64,000 nucleotides of DNA. It comes from Streptomyces cellostaticus. GTDB taxonomy: Bacteria > Actinomycetota > Actinomycetes > Streptomycetales > Streptomycetaceae. A program made the position numbers and the translations under genes. Under the pieces are notes generated by a model, which saw only the letters and a program-made list of their open reading frames with translations, searched no databases and was not told where the DNA came from. The stretch covers positions 1 through 64,000 of the forward strand of contig NZ_JALLIN010000009.1 of NCBI RefSeq assembly GCF_023630175.1. The letters run 5' to 3'. Below, one piece after another: positions 1-8,612 of the stretch (positions are counted from its first letter, which is position 1; each line of letters starts with the position of its first letter).

Positions 1-434
1 CCCCCCCGGGCCCCACCCCCTCGGCCTTCCCCTCCGTGCCGGAACCCCTCGATCCCCCCCGGGTTCCCTCCCCCGGAGTTCCGGACGCAGAGTTCGACAC
101 GGGAGGCGGGGGGAGGGTTGTACGGGATCCGGAATTTCCTTCACCGGATACCTGGGCGCCGGCCCGCTCCGCCGGCCCGGCCGGCGTCTCACGGCCGCCC
201 CGGACCCACAGCCCCTCGACGAACAGCTCGACCCCGATGGGTCCGGTGGAGCCGGCCTGCGCGCAGGGGTCCGGACAGACCGTGTCCTCTTCGAGTTGTT
301 CGAGGGGGCGAACAAAACGCCTGCTTGGCCTTATGGTCTGCTCGGCACGGACGGAACCGTGACCGTGCCCGGCCTGCGCACCAGGACGTACGAGCACCAA
401 TGCGCGACCCCCCGCGCGACCGGAGGACGACGAG
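1..434. other. Upstream stretch without a supported gene
   Basis: No coding region I can defend lies here. The sequence is GC-rich, with C and G runs in the first 120 bases, and becomes less GC-rich around 300-340. The lacI gene that follows needs a promoter somewhere in this stretch, but I see no convincing -35/-10 pair and no inverted repeat typical of LacI operators. A short reading frame starting near 296 runs into the lacI gene in another frame and has no ribosome binding site of its own. Confidence 0.4.
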
Positions 435-1484
435 ATGACGGTGACCCTGGCGGACGTGGCGGCCCGCGCACAGGTCTCCCCCGCGACGGTTTCGCGCGTG
501 CTGAACGGCAACTACCCGGTGGCCGCGTCCACCCGGGAGCGGGTGCTGCGGGCGGTCGACGAGCTGGACTACGTCCTCAACGGCCCCGCCAGCGCGCTCG
601 CGGCGGCCACCTCGGACCTCGTGGGCATCCTCGTGAACGACATCGCGGACCCGTTCTTCGGGATCATGGCGAGCGCGATACAGGCCGAGATCGGGGGGCC
701 GGGCGGGCGGGCGGGCGGTGAGCGGCTGGCGGTCGTGTGCAACACCGGCGGCTCGCCCGAACGGGAACTGACGTACCTCACCCTGCTGCAGCGGCAGCGG
801 GCCGCGGCGGTGGTGCTGACCGGCGGAGCCGTGGAGAACGAGGCGCACGCGTCGGCGGTCTCGGCCAAGCTGCGCAGGCTGGCCGAGGCCGGGACCCGGG
901 TGGTGCTGTGCGGGCGGCCGCCCGTGCCGGACACCGGATCCGTCGCGCTGACCTTCGACAACCGCGGTGGTGCCCGCGCCCTGACGGAGCACCTCGTCGG
1001 CCTCGGGCACCGGCGGCTCGGCTACCTCGCGGGCCCCGACGAGCGCACCACCACCCGCCACCGGCTGGAGGGGCACCGCGCGGCGCTCGAGGCGGCCGGC
1101 ATCGAGGATGACCCGCGGTGGACGGTCCACGGCAGCTACGACCGCCGGTCCGGTCACGAGGCCACGCTGGAACTGCTGCGCCGGGACCCGTCCCTGACGG
1201 CGATCGTCGCCGCGAACGATTCCGTCGCGCTGGGCGCGTGTGCCGCGCTGCGGGAGTCCGGGCTGCGCATTCCCGCGGACGTCTCGGTGGCCGGCTTCGA
1301 CGACCTGCCCTTCAGCATCGACGCGGTGCCGTCGCTGACGACGGTGCGGTTGCCGCTGTCCGAGGCGGGGGCCCGGGCGGGGCGTATCGCCATGGGCCGC
1401 GAGGAGGCTCCGCCCGGGGGGATCGCGTCGGTGCGGGGGGATCTGATGGTGCGGGGTTCCTCCGGGGTTCCGCGGGGCGCCTGA
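435..1484 (+). CDS. LacI-family transcriptional regulator
   Basis: The 349-residue protein opens with a classic LacI helix-turn-helix (residues 3-50, TLADVAARAQVSPATVSRVLNG). A periplasmic-binding-protein-like effector domain follows (about 60-345), including the signatures VGILVNDIADPFFG and FDDLPFSIDAVPSLTTVR. The start is set by GGAGG eight bases before the ATG. Such proteins usually repress sugar uptake or catabolic genes and release DNA when a sugar binds. The ligand is unknown. The nearest downstream gene in the same direction is a sugar-phosphate isomerase-type gene 450 bases away, so a functional link is possible but not shown. A glycine/alanine-rich stretch (GGPGGRAGG) interrupts the effector domain near residue 80 and looks like an insertion relative to typical members. 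Confidence 0.9.
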   Translation: MTVTLADVAARAQVSPATVSRVLNGNYPVAASTRERVLRAVDELDYVLNGPASALAAATSDLVGILVNDIADPFFGIMASAIQAEIGGPGGRAGGERLAVVCNTGGSPERELTYLTLLQRQRAAAVVLTGGAVENEAHASAVSAKLRRLAEAGTRVVLCGRPPVPDTGSVALTFDNRGGARALTEHLVGLGHRRLGYLAGPDERTTTRHRLEGHRAALEAAGIEDDPRWTVHGSYDRRSGHEATLELLRRDPSLTAIVAANDSVALGACAALRESGLRIPADVSVAGFDDLPFSIDAVPSLTTVRLPLSEAGARAGRIAMGREEAPPGGIASVRGDLMVRGSSGVPRGA

Positions 1485-1937
1485 TCGGTGGGGGGGCGCC
1501 GCTCGGGGAGTGCGGGTCGGGGGTGCGGGTCGGCGCGTTCGGTTCGGCGGGTTCGGTTCGGCGGGTTCGGTTCGGCGGGGGCCGCCCGGTCCGTTCCCCG
1601 CGCCCCTTCCGGCGGGCGGACGCCTCACGGGCGTCCGGCGGCCCGGCGGCCCGGCGTCCCGGGGTGCCCGGGCGGGCGCCGGATCGGCGACCGGCTGGTG
1701 CGCTCCGTCGTCGGCTTCGTCCGTGCGGCCGGGCGGCCACCGGTGCCTGGCGCCGTGGACCAGCGACGCCGGGCGGTGCCCGGCGCCTCCACCAGGAGCA
1801 CGGCCTCGTGCTCGTCTGCGTGCTCGCCTTCGTGCTCGTCGCCGAGGGACCGCACCGCTCCTTCGGCCAGGATCCGGTCGGCCGGGAGCGGCGGTTGGAT
1901 CTCCGCGGATCGGGCACCCGGCGAGTAGGGTCCGAGC
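1485..1937. other. Intergenic stretch with tandem repeats
   Basis: This 453-base gap has no gene I can support. It contains three perfect tandem copies of a 14-mer (listed separately). A minus-strand reading frame at 1625-1957 encodes an Arg/Pro/Gly-rich product with no recognisable domain and overlaps the start of the next gene, so I treat it as spurious. No clear terminator follows the lacI stop codon. Confidence 0.4.
1537..1578. repeat. Three tandem copies of a 14-bp unit
   Basis: The unit GTTCGGTTCGGCGG occurs three times head to tail without mismatch (1537-1550, 1551-1564, 1565-1578). Each copy contains two GTTCGG hexamers. It lies just after the lacI stop, outside any supported gene. 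It may be slippage-prone simple sequence; no function is evident. Confidence 0.9.
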
Positions 1938-2738
1938 ATGAAGCTGGCGTTCTCCACTCTCGGTGTCCCCGGCCTGCCCGTCCCCGACGTCCTGGCGCTC
2001 GCGACCGCGCACGGTTACCACGGTGTGGAACTGCGCGCCCATCCCGAGGAGCCCGTGCACCCGGGACTGTCACCCGCCGAGCAGGCGGAAACGGCCGCAC
2101 TGTTCAAAGCGACCGGAATCGAACTGCTCGGCCTGGCCGGATACGCACACGTCGCCGCGCCCGGCGACGACGCCCCCGTCCTCGACGACATCCGACTGCT
2201 CCTGCAGCTCGCCCACGATCTGGGCGCCCCCTTCGTCCGGGTCTTCCCGGGCGCGGATCCGGACCGGCCCCGCGAGGAGTCCGACGCCCTCGCGGCCCGG
2301 CGGCTCGGTGCCGCCGCCGAGGACGCCGCCGCGCTCGGCGTCCGGATCCTGCTGGAGACCCACGACTCGCACCGCACCGGCGCGGACGTGATCCGTGTGC
2401 TGGGCCCGGTCGGGCACCGGCAGGTGGGTGCGCTGTGGGACGTGATGCACACCTGGCTGGGCGGCGAGCAGCCCGTCGACAGCTACGCGGCGCTCGCCCC
2501 GCACCTCGGCTACGTACAGGTCAAGGACATCGCCTCGGCCGAGGACAGCGGCCCGCTGCCGCTCGGCGCCGGCGTCCTGCCGCTCACCGAGTGCGTGGAC
2601 GTCCTGTGCCGCAACGGCTGGGACGGCTGGCTGTGCTGGGAGTACGACAAGCGCGGACACGAGTCCGCCGCCCCGCTCCCCGGCCTGCTGACCGCGGGCC
2701 GCGAGCACCTCGTACGCCTGCTCGGCGAGGCGGCCTGA
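1938..2738 (+). CDS. Sugar phosphate isomerase/epimerase (TIM barrel)
   Basis: The 266-residue protein belongs to the xylose-isomerase-like TIM-barrel superfamily (AP endonuclease family 2, IolE/IolI type). Visible metal-site residues are Glu140 (LLETHD), the Asp/His of WDVMH around 168-170, and Glu235 (CWEYD). The YVQVKD strand is also typical. Members isomerise or epimerise sugars or inositol derivatives using a divalent metal. The start follows AGGG about seven bases upstream. The exact substrate cannot be read from the sequence. The gene stands alone between a lacI-type regulator and an MFS gene, with gaps on both sides that argue against one operon. Confidence 0.85.
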   Translation: MKLAFSTLGVPGLPVPDVLALATAHGYHGVELRAHPEEPVHPGLSPAEQAETAALFKATGIELLGLAGYAHVAAPGDDAPVLDDIRLLLQLAHDLGAPFVRVFPGADPDRPREESDALAARRLGAAAEDAAALGVRILLETHDSHRTGADVIRVLGPVGHRQVGALWDVMHTWLGGEQPVDSYAALAPHLGYVQVKDIASAEDSGPLPLGAGVLPLTECVDVLCRNGWDGWLCWEYDKRGHESAAPLPGLLTAGREHLVRLLGEAA

Positions 2739-3011
2739 CCGGCCCGGACCCTGTCCACGGCCGCCCGGCGCACGTGCTCCACCGCCGGCCCCCGGGCGAA
2801 CGCCCCGCGCCGGGCGGCCCACCTCCGGCCCCGGGGCCGTCGGCGGCGGGGCCGGGCGTCGGCGGCGGGCCGGTCCCGGGCACACCGCACACGTGGGTGT
2901 CCCGCGCCGTGGGGCAGGCGGCCGGGCGCGGGGAAATTCGATGGCCGGGGCCACGGGGGGTGGTTAGCCTCCCCCGGTGACTCCCCAGCCCGCGCGTCCC
3001 CGTTCGCTCCC

Positions 3012-4259
3012 GTGAGGCTCAGCCGCTCGCTCGTCGACGTGACGCCGCTGCGCACCTCGCCCGTCTTCCGGCGGCTGCTGATCGGCCGGACCGTGTCCGT
3101 GCTCGGCGGGATCATGACCATGGTGACGGTCATGTACCAGGTGTGGGACATGACCCGCAGCACCGCGTGGACCGGCGCGGTCGGGCTGGCGCAGGCGTTG
3201 CCGCTGGTGGTGTTCGGGCTGTTCGCGGGCGCCTGGGTGGACCGGGCAGACCGGCGCCGGATCTATCTGGCGGCCACCGTGGGCCAGGCCGCCTGCTCGC
3301 TGCTGCTGGCCGTGCAGGGGTTCACCGGGCACGTCCCGGTGGTGGCGGTCCTCGCGCTGGTCGCCGTGCAGTCGTCGTTCGGCGCGCTCGGCGCCCCGGC
3401 GGCCGGGGTGTTCGTCCCCCGGCTGCTGCCCCCGGAGCAGGTGCCCGCCGGGCTCGCCCTGAACCTCGTCACCGGCCAGACGATGATGCTGCTCGGCCCC
3501 GCTCTGGCCGGTGTGCTGCTGGGCCGGCTGGGCATCGGCGCCTGCTACCTGCTGGACGCGCTCAGCTTCGGACTCGCCTTCCACGGGGCCTTCGGGCTGC
3601 CCGCGCTGCCACCGGAGGGCGAGCCGTCGCGGGCGGGACTGCGCGGGGTACTGGACGGGCTGCGGTTCCTGGCCGGGCACCGGGTGGTGCGGGGAGCACT
3701 GATCACGGACCTGGCCGCCACCGTGCTGTCCTTCCCGGTGAGCCTGTTCCCACTGGTCAACGCCGAGCGGTTCGGCGACGACCCGCGCACCCTCGGCCTG
3801 TTCCTGTCGGCCCTGGCGGTGGGCGGCGTCACGGCGACGGCCCTGTCCGGCTCGCTGACCCGGCTCGGCAGGCCGGGCACGGTGATGCTGTGCGCCTCCG
3901 GCACCTGGGGCGTGGCACTGGTCCTGTTCGGGGTGTCCACCAGCCCCTGGGCCGGTCTCGCCCTGCTCGTCCTCGCGGGCGCGGCGGACGCCACCGCGGT
4001 CGTCTCCCGCTCCACGATCGTGCAGACCCGCACCCCGGACGCGCTGCTGGGCCGGGTCACGGCGGCCGAGCAGATCGTCGGGCAGGCGGGCCCCAGCCTC
4101 GGCAATGTGCGCGGCGGTCTGCTCGCGGGCTTCAGTTCCGGGGCGACGGCACTGGTGGGCGGCGGTCTGATGTGCGTCCTCGCGGTCGCGGCGGTCGCGG
4201 CGGCGACTCCCGAACTGCGGGCAGGAGCCGCGGAACCGACCGTGCCGGAGGCCCCCTGA
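3012..4259 (+). CDS. MFS transporter (MFS_3/EntS type)
   Basis: This 415-residue integral membrane protein has about 12 hydrophobic segments. The N-terminal pattern (PVFRRLLIGRTVSVLGGIMTMVTVMYQVWDMT) and the loop GAWVDRADRR, a form of MFS motif A between TM2 and TM3, match the MFS_3 group, which contains EntS and macrolide-efflux-like exporters. The start is a GTG; an upstream in-frame stop rules out a longer form. Its function is probably export of a small molecule. Fold and family are well supported, the substrate is not. No regulator or biosynthetic gene is directly coupled to it. Confidence 0.88.
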   Translation: MRLSRSLVDVTPLRTSPVFRRLLIGRTVSVLGGIMTMVTVMYQVWDMTRSTAWTGAVGLAQALPLVVFGLFAGAWVDRADRRRIYLAATVGQAACSLLLAVQGFTGHVPVVAVLALVAVQSSFGALGAPAAGVFVPRLLPPEQVPAGLALNLVTGQTMMLLGPALAGVLLGRLGIGACYLLDALSFGLAFHGAFGLPALPPEGEPSRAGLRGVLDGLRFLAGHRVVRGALITDLAATVLSFPVSLFPLVNAERFGDDPRTLGLFLSALAVGGVTATALSGSLTRLGRPGTVMLCASGTWGVALVLFGVSTSPWAGLALLVLAGAADATAVVSRSTIVQTRTPDALLGRVTAAEQIVGQAGPSLGNVRGGLLAGFSSGATALVGGGLMCVLAVAAVAAATPELRAGAAEPTVPEAP

Positions 4260-4444
4260 GCCGAACGGCGGCTTCCCGGCGCGCGGGACGCGGACGGCCG
4301 CTCCCCCGGACGCCTCCCGCCTGGCGTGGCCGACCTGACCCGGGCCACGCCGGACACGGGCGGTGGTCCCGCCCGCCGGGGCGTCCGCCCCCGACACGCC
4401 GCGCGCCTCCGGCACATGCGGCACACGCAGCACGCGCAGTGCGC

Positions 4445-6280
4445 CTAGTACGTCAGCCCGTACCCCAGGGGGTACAGCACCCGGTCCGGATCGTCCGCCC
4501 GCTGCACCGGCACCGGGAGCCTGCCGTGCGGCACCACCCGGCCGGCGATCACCCGTGCGGCGGCGCGCAGTTCGACGTCGGTCCAGGAATAGGTCGCCAG
4601 GAACGCCTTGACCGCGGGAAGCCGAGCCACGTCGTAGGGGTTCCGGACGGCGACGGCCACCACCGGTTTCCCGGTGCCGAGCAACTGCTCCACCAGGGTC
4701 CGCTGGCTGCTGCCCGCCGTCACGTTGTACGTGGCCACGACCACCGCGTCGGCGTCCCGCGCGGCCGTCACCGCCCTGCCGATCGCCGTCGCGGAGGGCG
4801 CGGTGCCGGTGGACAGGGCGGTTGCGGTGAAACCGAGTTCGGTGAGGGCGGCCGCCAGGACGGTGGTGGGCGGGCCGGTCGTGCCGGACGGGGAGGCCGG
4901 GTCGGCGCCCACGACGAGGACCCTGGGCCGGTCGTCGCGGTCGAGCGGGAGGACGCGGTCGTCGTTGACGAGCAGGGTCGTGGTCCGCTCGGCGATCCGG
5001 TCGGCGGCGGCGAGATGGGCCCTGGTGCCCACCGTGCGGTCGACGCCGGCACCGGTGACGTAGGGCGGCCGGTCGAGGAGTCCGAGCCGGGCCTTCAGCC
5101 GCAGGATGCGCAGGATCGACTCGTCCAGGCGGGCCTCGGTCAGCTCGCCGTCCCGGACGGCCCCGAGGACCGCGTGCCACGCCACGTCCAGCGACGGCGG
5201 GTTGAGGAGCTGGTCGGCACCGGCCTTCAGGGCGAGCACCGGCACCCGGTCGTCGCCGTACTTGGTGCGCACTCCCTCCATGCCGAGCGAGTCGGTGACC
5301 ACGACGCCGTCGTAGCCGAGTTCACCGCGCAGGATGCCGGTCAGGATGGGGTGGGAGAGGGTGGCCGGGTCCCCGGCGTCGTCGAGGGCCGGGAACTGCA
5401 GGTGCGCGGTCATGATCGAGTCGATGCCCGCCGCGATCGCCGCCCGGAAGGGGACCGCGTCCAGCCGCTCCCACAGCTCCCGGCTGTGCGTGATGACCGG
5501 GAAGCCGGTGTGGCTGTCGACGGCGGTGTCCCCGTGGCCGGGGAAGTGCTTGGCGGTCGCCGCGACCCGGGCGGCCTGATAGCCCCTCACCTCGGCGGCG
5601 ACCAGCCGGGCCACCGCCTCGGGATCGGCCCCGAAGGACCGTACGCCGATGACCGGGTTGGCCGGGTTGACGTTCACGTCGGCGTCGGGGCTGTAGTCCT
5701 GGTTGATACCCATGGCACGCAGTTCGGCGCCGGAGACGCGGCCGAGGGTGTGGGCGTCGGCGGGGCGGCCGCCCGCGCCGATCGCCATCGCGCCCGGGAA
5801 CAGCGTGGCCGGTGCGCCCACCCGGCAGACGATGCCGTGCTCCTGGTCGGTGGCGATGAGAACCGGCAGACCCCGGGGCTGCCCGAGGGAGGCCTGCTGG
5901 ATGCCGTTGGACAGGTCGGCGATCTGGTGCGGGTCCCGGGTGTTGTGGGCCCAGGTGAAGTAGATGATGCCGCCGACCCGGTACTTCGCGATCAGCTCGG
6001 CGGCCGTGCGCACCCCGATCTCCGCGAGGTTGGCGTCGACGTCGGCCTGGTCGGGGGCGGTGGCGGAGTGGCCGTAGACCCGCATCACGAAGAGCTGGCC
6101 GACCTTCTCCTCCAGGGACATGCGGGAGATGAGGGCGCGCAGCCTGGTGTCGCCGGAGGCGGCGGCGTGGGCGGTGGCCGGTACGGTCAGCGCGGCCGTG
6201 ATGCCCGCGGTGGCGGCGAGAACGGTCCGTCTGGACGGCCGCGGGGTGTTTCCCGTGCTTCCCGTGCTGCTGTCGTGCAC
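4445..6280 (-). CDS. Secreted GH3 beta-N-acetylhexosaminidase (NagZ-like)
   Basis: This is a glycoside hydrolase family 3 enzyme of 611 residues. The NagZ hallmark KHFPGHGDTAVDSH lies near residue 243 and supplies the His of the Asp-His dyad; TDSLGMEGV carries the nucleophile region. A C-terminal GH3_C-like domain follows, so it is longer than cytosolic NagZ. I chose the GTG at 6280 because AAGGAG lies just upstream; a 26-residue extension is possible but has no ribosome binding site. The N-terminus has a Tat-type signal (RRTVLAATAGITAAL...AHAA), so it acts outside the cytoplasm on chitin or peptidoglycan oligosaccharides. A promoter-like pair and inverted repeat lie upstream. From memory, S. 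coelicolor has a comparable GH3 N-acetylglucosaminidase in this neighbourhood. Confidence 0.9.
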   Translation of the reverse strand: MHDSSTGSTGNTPRPSRRTVLAATAGITAALTVPATAHAAASGDTRLRALISRMSLEEKVGQLFVMRVYGHSATAPDQADVDANLAEIGVRTAAELIAKYRVGGIIYFTWAHNTRDPHQIADLSNGIQQASLGQPRGLPVLIATDQEHGIVCRVGAPATLFPGAMAIGAGGRPADAHTLGRVSGAELRAMGINQDYSPDADVNVNPANPVIGVRSFGADPEAVARLVAAEVRGYQAARVAATAKHFPGHGDTAVDSHTGFPVITHSRELWERLDAVPFRAAIAAGIDSIMTAHLQFPALDDAGDPATLSHPILTGILRGELGYDGVVVTDSLGMEGVRTKYGDDRVPVLALKAGADQLLNPPSLDVAWHAVLGAVRDGELTEARLDESILRILRLKARLGLLDRPPYVTGAGVDRTVGTRAHLAAADRIAERTTTLLVNDDRVLPLDRDDRPRVLVVGADPASPSGTTGPPTTVLAAALTELGFTATALSTGTAPSATAIGRAVTAARDADAVVVATYNVTAGSSQRTLVEQLLGTGKPVVAVAVRNPYDVARLPAVKAFLATYSWTDVELRAAARVIAGRVVPHGRLPVPVQRADDPDRVLYPLGYGLTY

Positions 6281-6310
6281 GCGTGCTCCTTCCGGAGGAG
6301 AACCGCTGAA

Positions 6311-6358
6311 GGAAACTTCCAAGGAGCCACCAATATCCGGGAAGTTTCTTTCCGTCAA
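6311..6358 (-). promoter_or_regulatory. Promoter with inverted-repeat operator before the GH3 gene
   Basis: On the minus strand TTGACG (plus 6353-6358) and TATTGG (plus 6330-6335) are 17 bases apart and form a plausible sigma-70 type promoter. A 9-bp inverted repeat flanks it: GAAACTTCC at 6312-6320 and GGAAGTTTC at 6340-6348. One arm falls between -35 and -10, the other just downstream of -10, an arrangement suited to repression. The sequence does not resemble the DasR box, so another regulator is likely. Confidence 0.55.
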
Positions 6359-6470
6359 GGGAACGCACAGGACGCCCGGGTGAGGCCGTGCCCGGCCCGA
6401 CCGGCGTGCCGCTCCGCCGCCTCCGGCGGAGGCGGGACGGGGCGCCGCACCCGGTCGTCCGGCGCCCCGC

Positions 6471-6505
6471 GGTGCCGGTCCCCCACGGGTCGGGGGACCG
6501 GCACC
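6471..6505 (-). terminator. Strong hairpin after the tripeptidyl aminopeptidase gene
   Basis: A perfect 14-bp stem (6471-6484 with 6492-6505; arm GGTGCCGGTCCCCC) with a 7-base loop lies seven bases beyond the stop codon of the minus-strand gene. No T-run follows, which is usual in Streptomyces. Confidence 0.8.
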
Positions 6506-6511
6506 GGTGAC

Positions 6512-7933
6512 TCAGGGACGCAGCGCGGGCTCGCGCTCCACGTCCCGTACGTCCAGCTTCGCGTCGTGGCGGGCCAGGGGCCGCGCCGCGGACGGGTCCG
6601 CCTGGACGGCCGCGGGCGCGACGCCCGCCCACTCCAGGATGCGTGCCGTGGCCAGCGCCCTCTGGTCGGCCACCAGGCCCGCCACGTTGGCACCGTGGTT
6701 CATGCCGGGGGCGGTGAAGACGTACGAGTCACGGGCGCCCCGGCCGACGCGGAACCGCTCCGAACCCCAGGGGTCGTTCTCGCCGTAGACGAAGAGCATG
6801 TGCCGGGCGTGCCGCCTGACCCAGGTGTCCACGTCCCGCATCGCGTCCGGCTGGAAGCGCATCGGGATGGAGCGGGGCACGAAGTTGCGCGGCGGCTGGT
6901 AGCCGTAGCGGATCAGCTTCTTCTCGATGTACGGGAAGTGGATGGTGGGCGCGCCGAGCTGGGTGCCCGCCTGGTAGTAGTACGGCGTGTACCTCTCCAG
7001 GCCCTGGTCGGTGTAGGCGGAGAAGCCGGAGACGGTGTCGACCGAGTCCCAGATCGCGTCGTCGGTCGCGGTCGCCGCGTCGGCGGGGATCGTGTCGCAG
7101 TCCTCCAGCAGGCTGTACTGCCAGAAGCCCCAGACGTAGTCGAGGACGACCGCCTCGTAGGCCTTGTCCAGGCTTCCGATGGTGTCGAAGGTGTAGCCGC
7201 TGTCGGCCGCGTACCGCGCGTACCTCTCCTCCAGCGGTTCGCGGCGCACCAGTGCCTCCCGCTGGACGGCGTTCAGCCGGTCCCGGCACTCCTTGGAGCC
7301 GACGCCCGCGAAGAACCGGTCGTACGCCGAGTCCTCCTTGTCGACGACGTCGTTGGGGGCGACGTACGCGATCACGCCGTCCATGTCGCGCGGGTAGAAG
7401 CGCTCGAAGTAGGTGGCCGTCATGCCGCCCTTGGAGCCGCCGGTGGCGAGCCAGTTGGCGGAGTAGACCGGCTTCAGGGCCCGGTAGACCCGGTGCTGGT
7501 CACTGGCCGCCTGCCAGATGTCCAGCTTGGACCAGTCGGCCGGCGCCGGCCGGGACGGCGTGAAGAAGCGGTACTCCAGGGAGACCTGGTTGCCGTCCAC
7601 GATCTGGGTGGGTTCCCGGCGGGACGGGGTCGTGGAGACGTTGTAGCCGCCGGTGTAGAAGACCGTCGGGCGGCTGGTGTCCTTGTGCAGCACGGTGATC
7701 CGCTGCTGGAACGTGCCCGCGGACGGGTGCCGGTGGTCGACCGGCTGGGTGTAGTTCAGTACGAAGTACCGGTAGCCGGGGTGCGGCTTCTCCTGGACCA
7801 GGCTCATGCCGGGTATCGCCAGGAACCGGTCCTTGATGTCGGGCTCGGACTGGGCGGCGGTGGCCGCGCCCGCTGTGCTCAGCGTGCCTATGAACACCGT
7901 GAGCGCCAGCAGCCATCTGAGCGCCTTGCGCAT
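6512..7933 (-). CDS. Secreted tripeptidyl aminopeptidase, peptidase family S37
   Basis: The 473-residue protein has a Sec-type signal (MRKALRWLLALTVFIGTLSTAGAATAA). It then matches the Streptomyces PS-10 (S37) prolyl tripeptidyl aminopeptidase family, including NYTQPVDHRHP, YTGGYN and the nucleophile elbow GGSKGG near residue 167. These serine exopeptidases release tripeptides from secreted proteins, helping mycelium feed on protein and process exported proteins such as transglutaminase. I prefer the ATG at 7933, seven bases after AGGGGAG, over the GTG at 7939, which would abut it. The gene is monocistronic, with a strong terminator hairpin after it. Confidence 0.9.
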   Translation of the reverse strand: MRKALRWLLALTVFIGTLSTAGAATAAQSEPDIKDRFLAIPGMSLVQEKPHPGYRYFVLNYTQPVDHRHPSAGTFQQRITVLHKDTSRPTVFYTGGYNVSTTPSRREPTQIVDGNQVSLEYRFFTPSRPAPADWSKLDIWQAASDQHRVYRALKPVYSANWLATGGSKGGMTATYFERFYPRDMDGVIAYVAPNDVVDKEDSAYDRFFAGVGSKECRDRLNAVQREALVRREPLEERYARYAADSGYTFDTIGSLDKAYEAVVLDYVWGFWQYSLLEDCDTIPADAATATDDAIWDSVDTVSGFSAYTDQGLERYTPYYYQAGTQLGAPTIHFPYIEKKLIRYGYQPPRNFVPRSIPMRFQPDAMRDVDTWVRRHARHMLFVYGENDPWGSERFRVGRGARDSYVFTAPGMNHGANVAGLVADQRALATARILEWAGVAPAAVQADPSAARPLARHDAKLDVRDVEREPALRP

Positions 7934-8077
7934 GCGCACTCTCCCCTGTGAGACAGATGTGCGCCGGAAGCTAGCGGAGCAACTGCCGTGGCACCAGAGG
8001 GGGTTGTGCGGTTTGGATGGATCTGCGGTTTACCTGGCCGTGCCGGTCGGGGATTCAGGGGCGCGGCGACGCGGCGG

Positions 8078-8470
8078 TCAGCACAGGAACCAGCCGGAGC
8101 TGACCGAGGCGCGCCCCACCGAGCCCCGCACCCACACGCAGCGCTGCCCGGCGTGCACCGTCACCGGGCCGGCGTGGTGCTTGAACCGGCCCGTGTCCAG
8201 GACCGGCCGGTTGCCGCGGGCCTGGAGGCTGACCGACATGAGGCGGCGGGCCCCGGGGTGCCGGGCCACGGTGACGACGCAGACGTAGCCGTTGCGCTTG
8301 TAGACGTGCACGACTCCGGCGCTGAACGGCAGGGTGCGCACCTCGCGTCCGGCGCAGGAGCCGGCCGGTGCCGCCTGGGCGGCGCCGGGCACCGCGAGCG
8401 CGAGCGCGCCGGAGGCGGCCAGCGCGGCCGCGCCGAGCGCCAGGCGCCGGCGTATGGCACCACAGTCCAT
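8078..8470 (-). CDS. Small secreted hypothetical protein
   Basis: The 130-residue product has a clear signal peptide (RRRLALGAAALAASGALALAVPGAAQA). The mature part is about 95 residues, Cys-containing and basic, with repeated short beta-strand-like segments (VVHVYKRNGYVCVV, GPVTVHAGQRCVWV). The start at 8470 is supported by GGGAGGGA just upstream; a 25-residue longer form is less likely. I recognise no named domain. The paired cysteines suggest a disulfide-stabilised extracellular fold. It lies between the aminopeptidase and the ABC exporter on the same strand but is separated from both. Confidence 0.75.
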   Translation of the reverse strand: MDCGAIRRRLALGAAALAASGALALAVPGAAQAAPAGSCAGREVRTLPFSAGVVHVYKRNGYVCVVTVARHPGARRLMSVSLQARGNRPVLDTGRFKHHAGPVTVHAGQRCVWVRGSVGRASVSSGWFLC

Positions 8471-8612
8471 CGTCGTCCCTCCCCGTACCGCGGTCGTACG
8501 TCCCCGGCATACGTCACCGACGACCGTACTCGTGTACGGACGCACGACCTGTGTCGGATGGTTGCACGGCCGTCGGCGAGACGGCCCGCCGGGGTGCTTC
8601 GCTCCGGGGTGC

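Noticed and set aside
296..721. Plus-strand frame starting FEGANKTPAWPYGLLG
   Set aside because: Its first 45 residues look protein-like, but it runs into the lacI gene out of frame and lacks a start signal.
1537..1578. Short tandem repeat as a CRISPR array
   Set aside because: Units are contiguous without spacers; no cas genes occur in the window.
1625..1957. Minus-strand frame in the gap after lacI
   Set aside because: No ribosome binding site, no recognisable domain, and it overlaps the isomerase start antisense.
189..2060. Open frame of 623 codons on the minus strand
   Set aside because: Antisense to the lacI gene and part of the isomerase gene; low-complexity Arg/Pro/Gly product.
3143..7951. 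Open frame of 1602 codons on the plus strand
   Set aside because: It runs through the MFS gene in another frame and antisense to the GH3 and S37 genes; composition is Arg/Gly/Ala-rich without domains, the usual shadow of high-GC genes.
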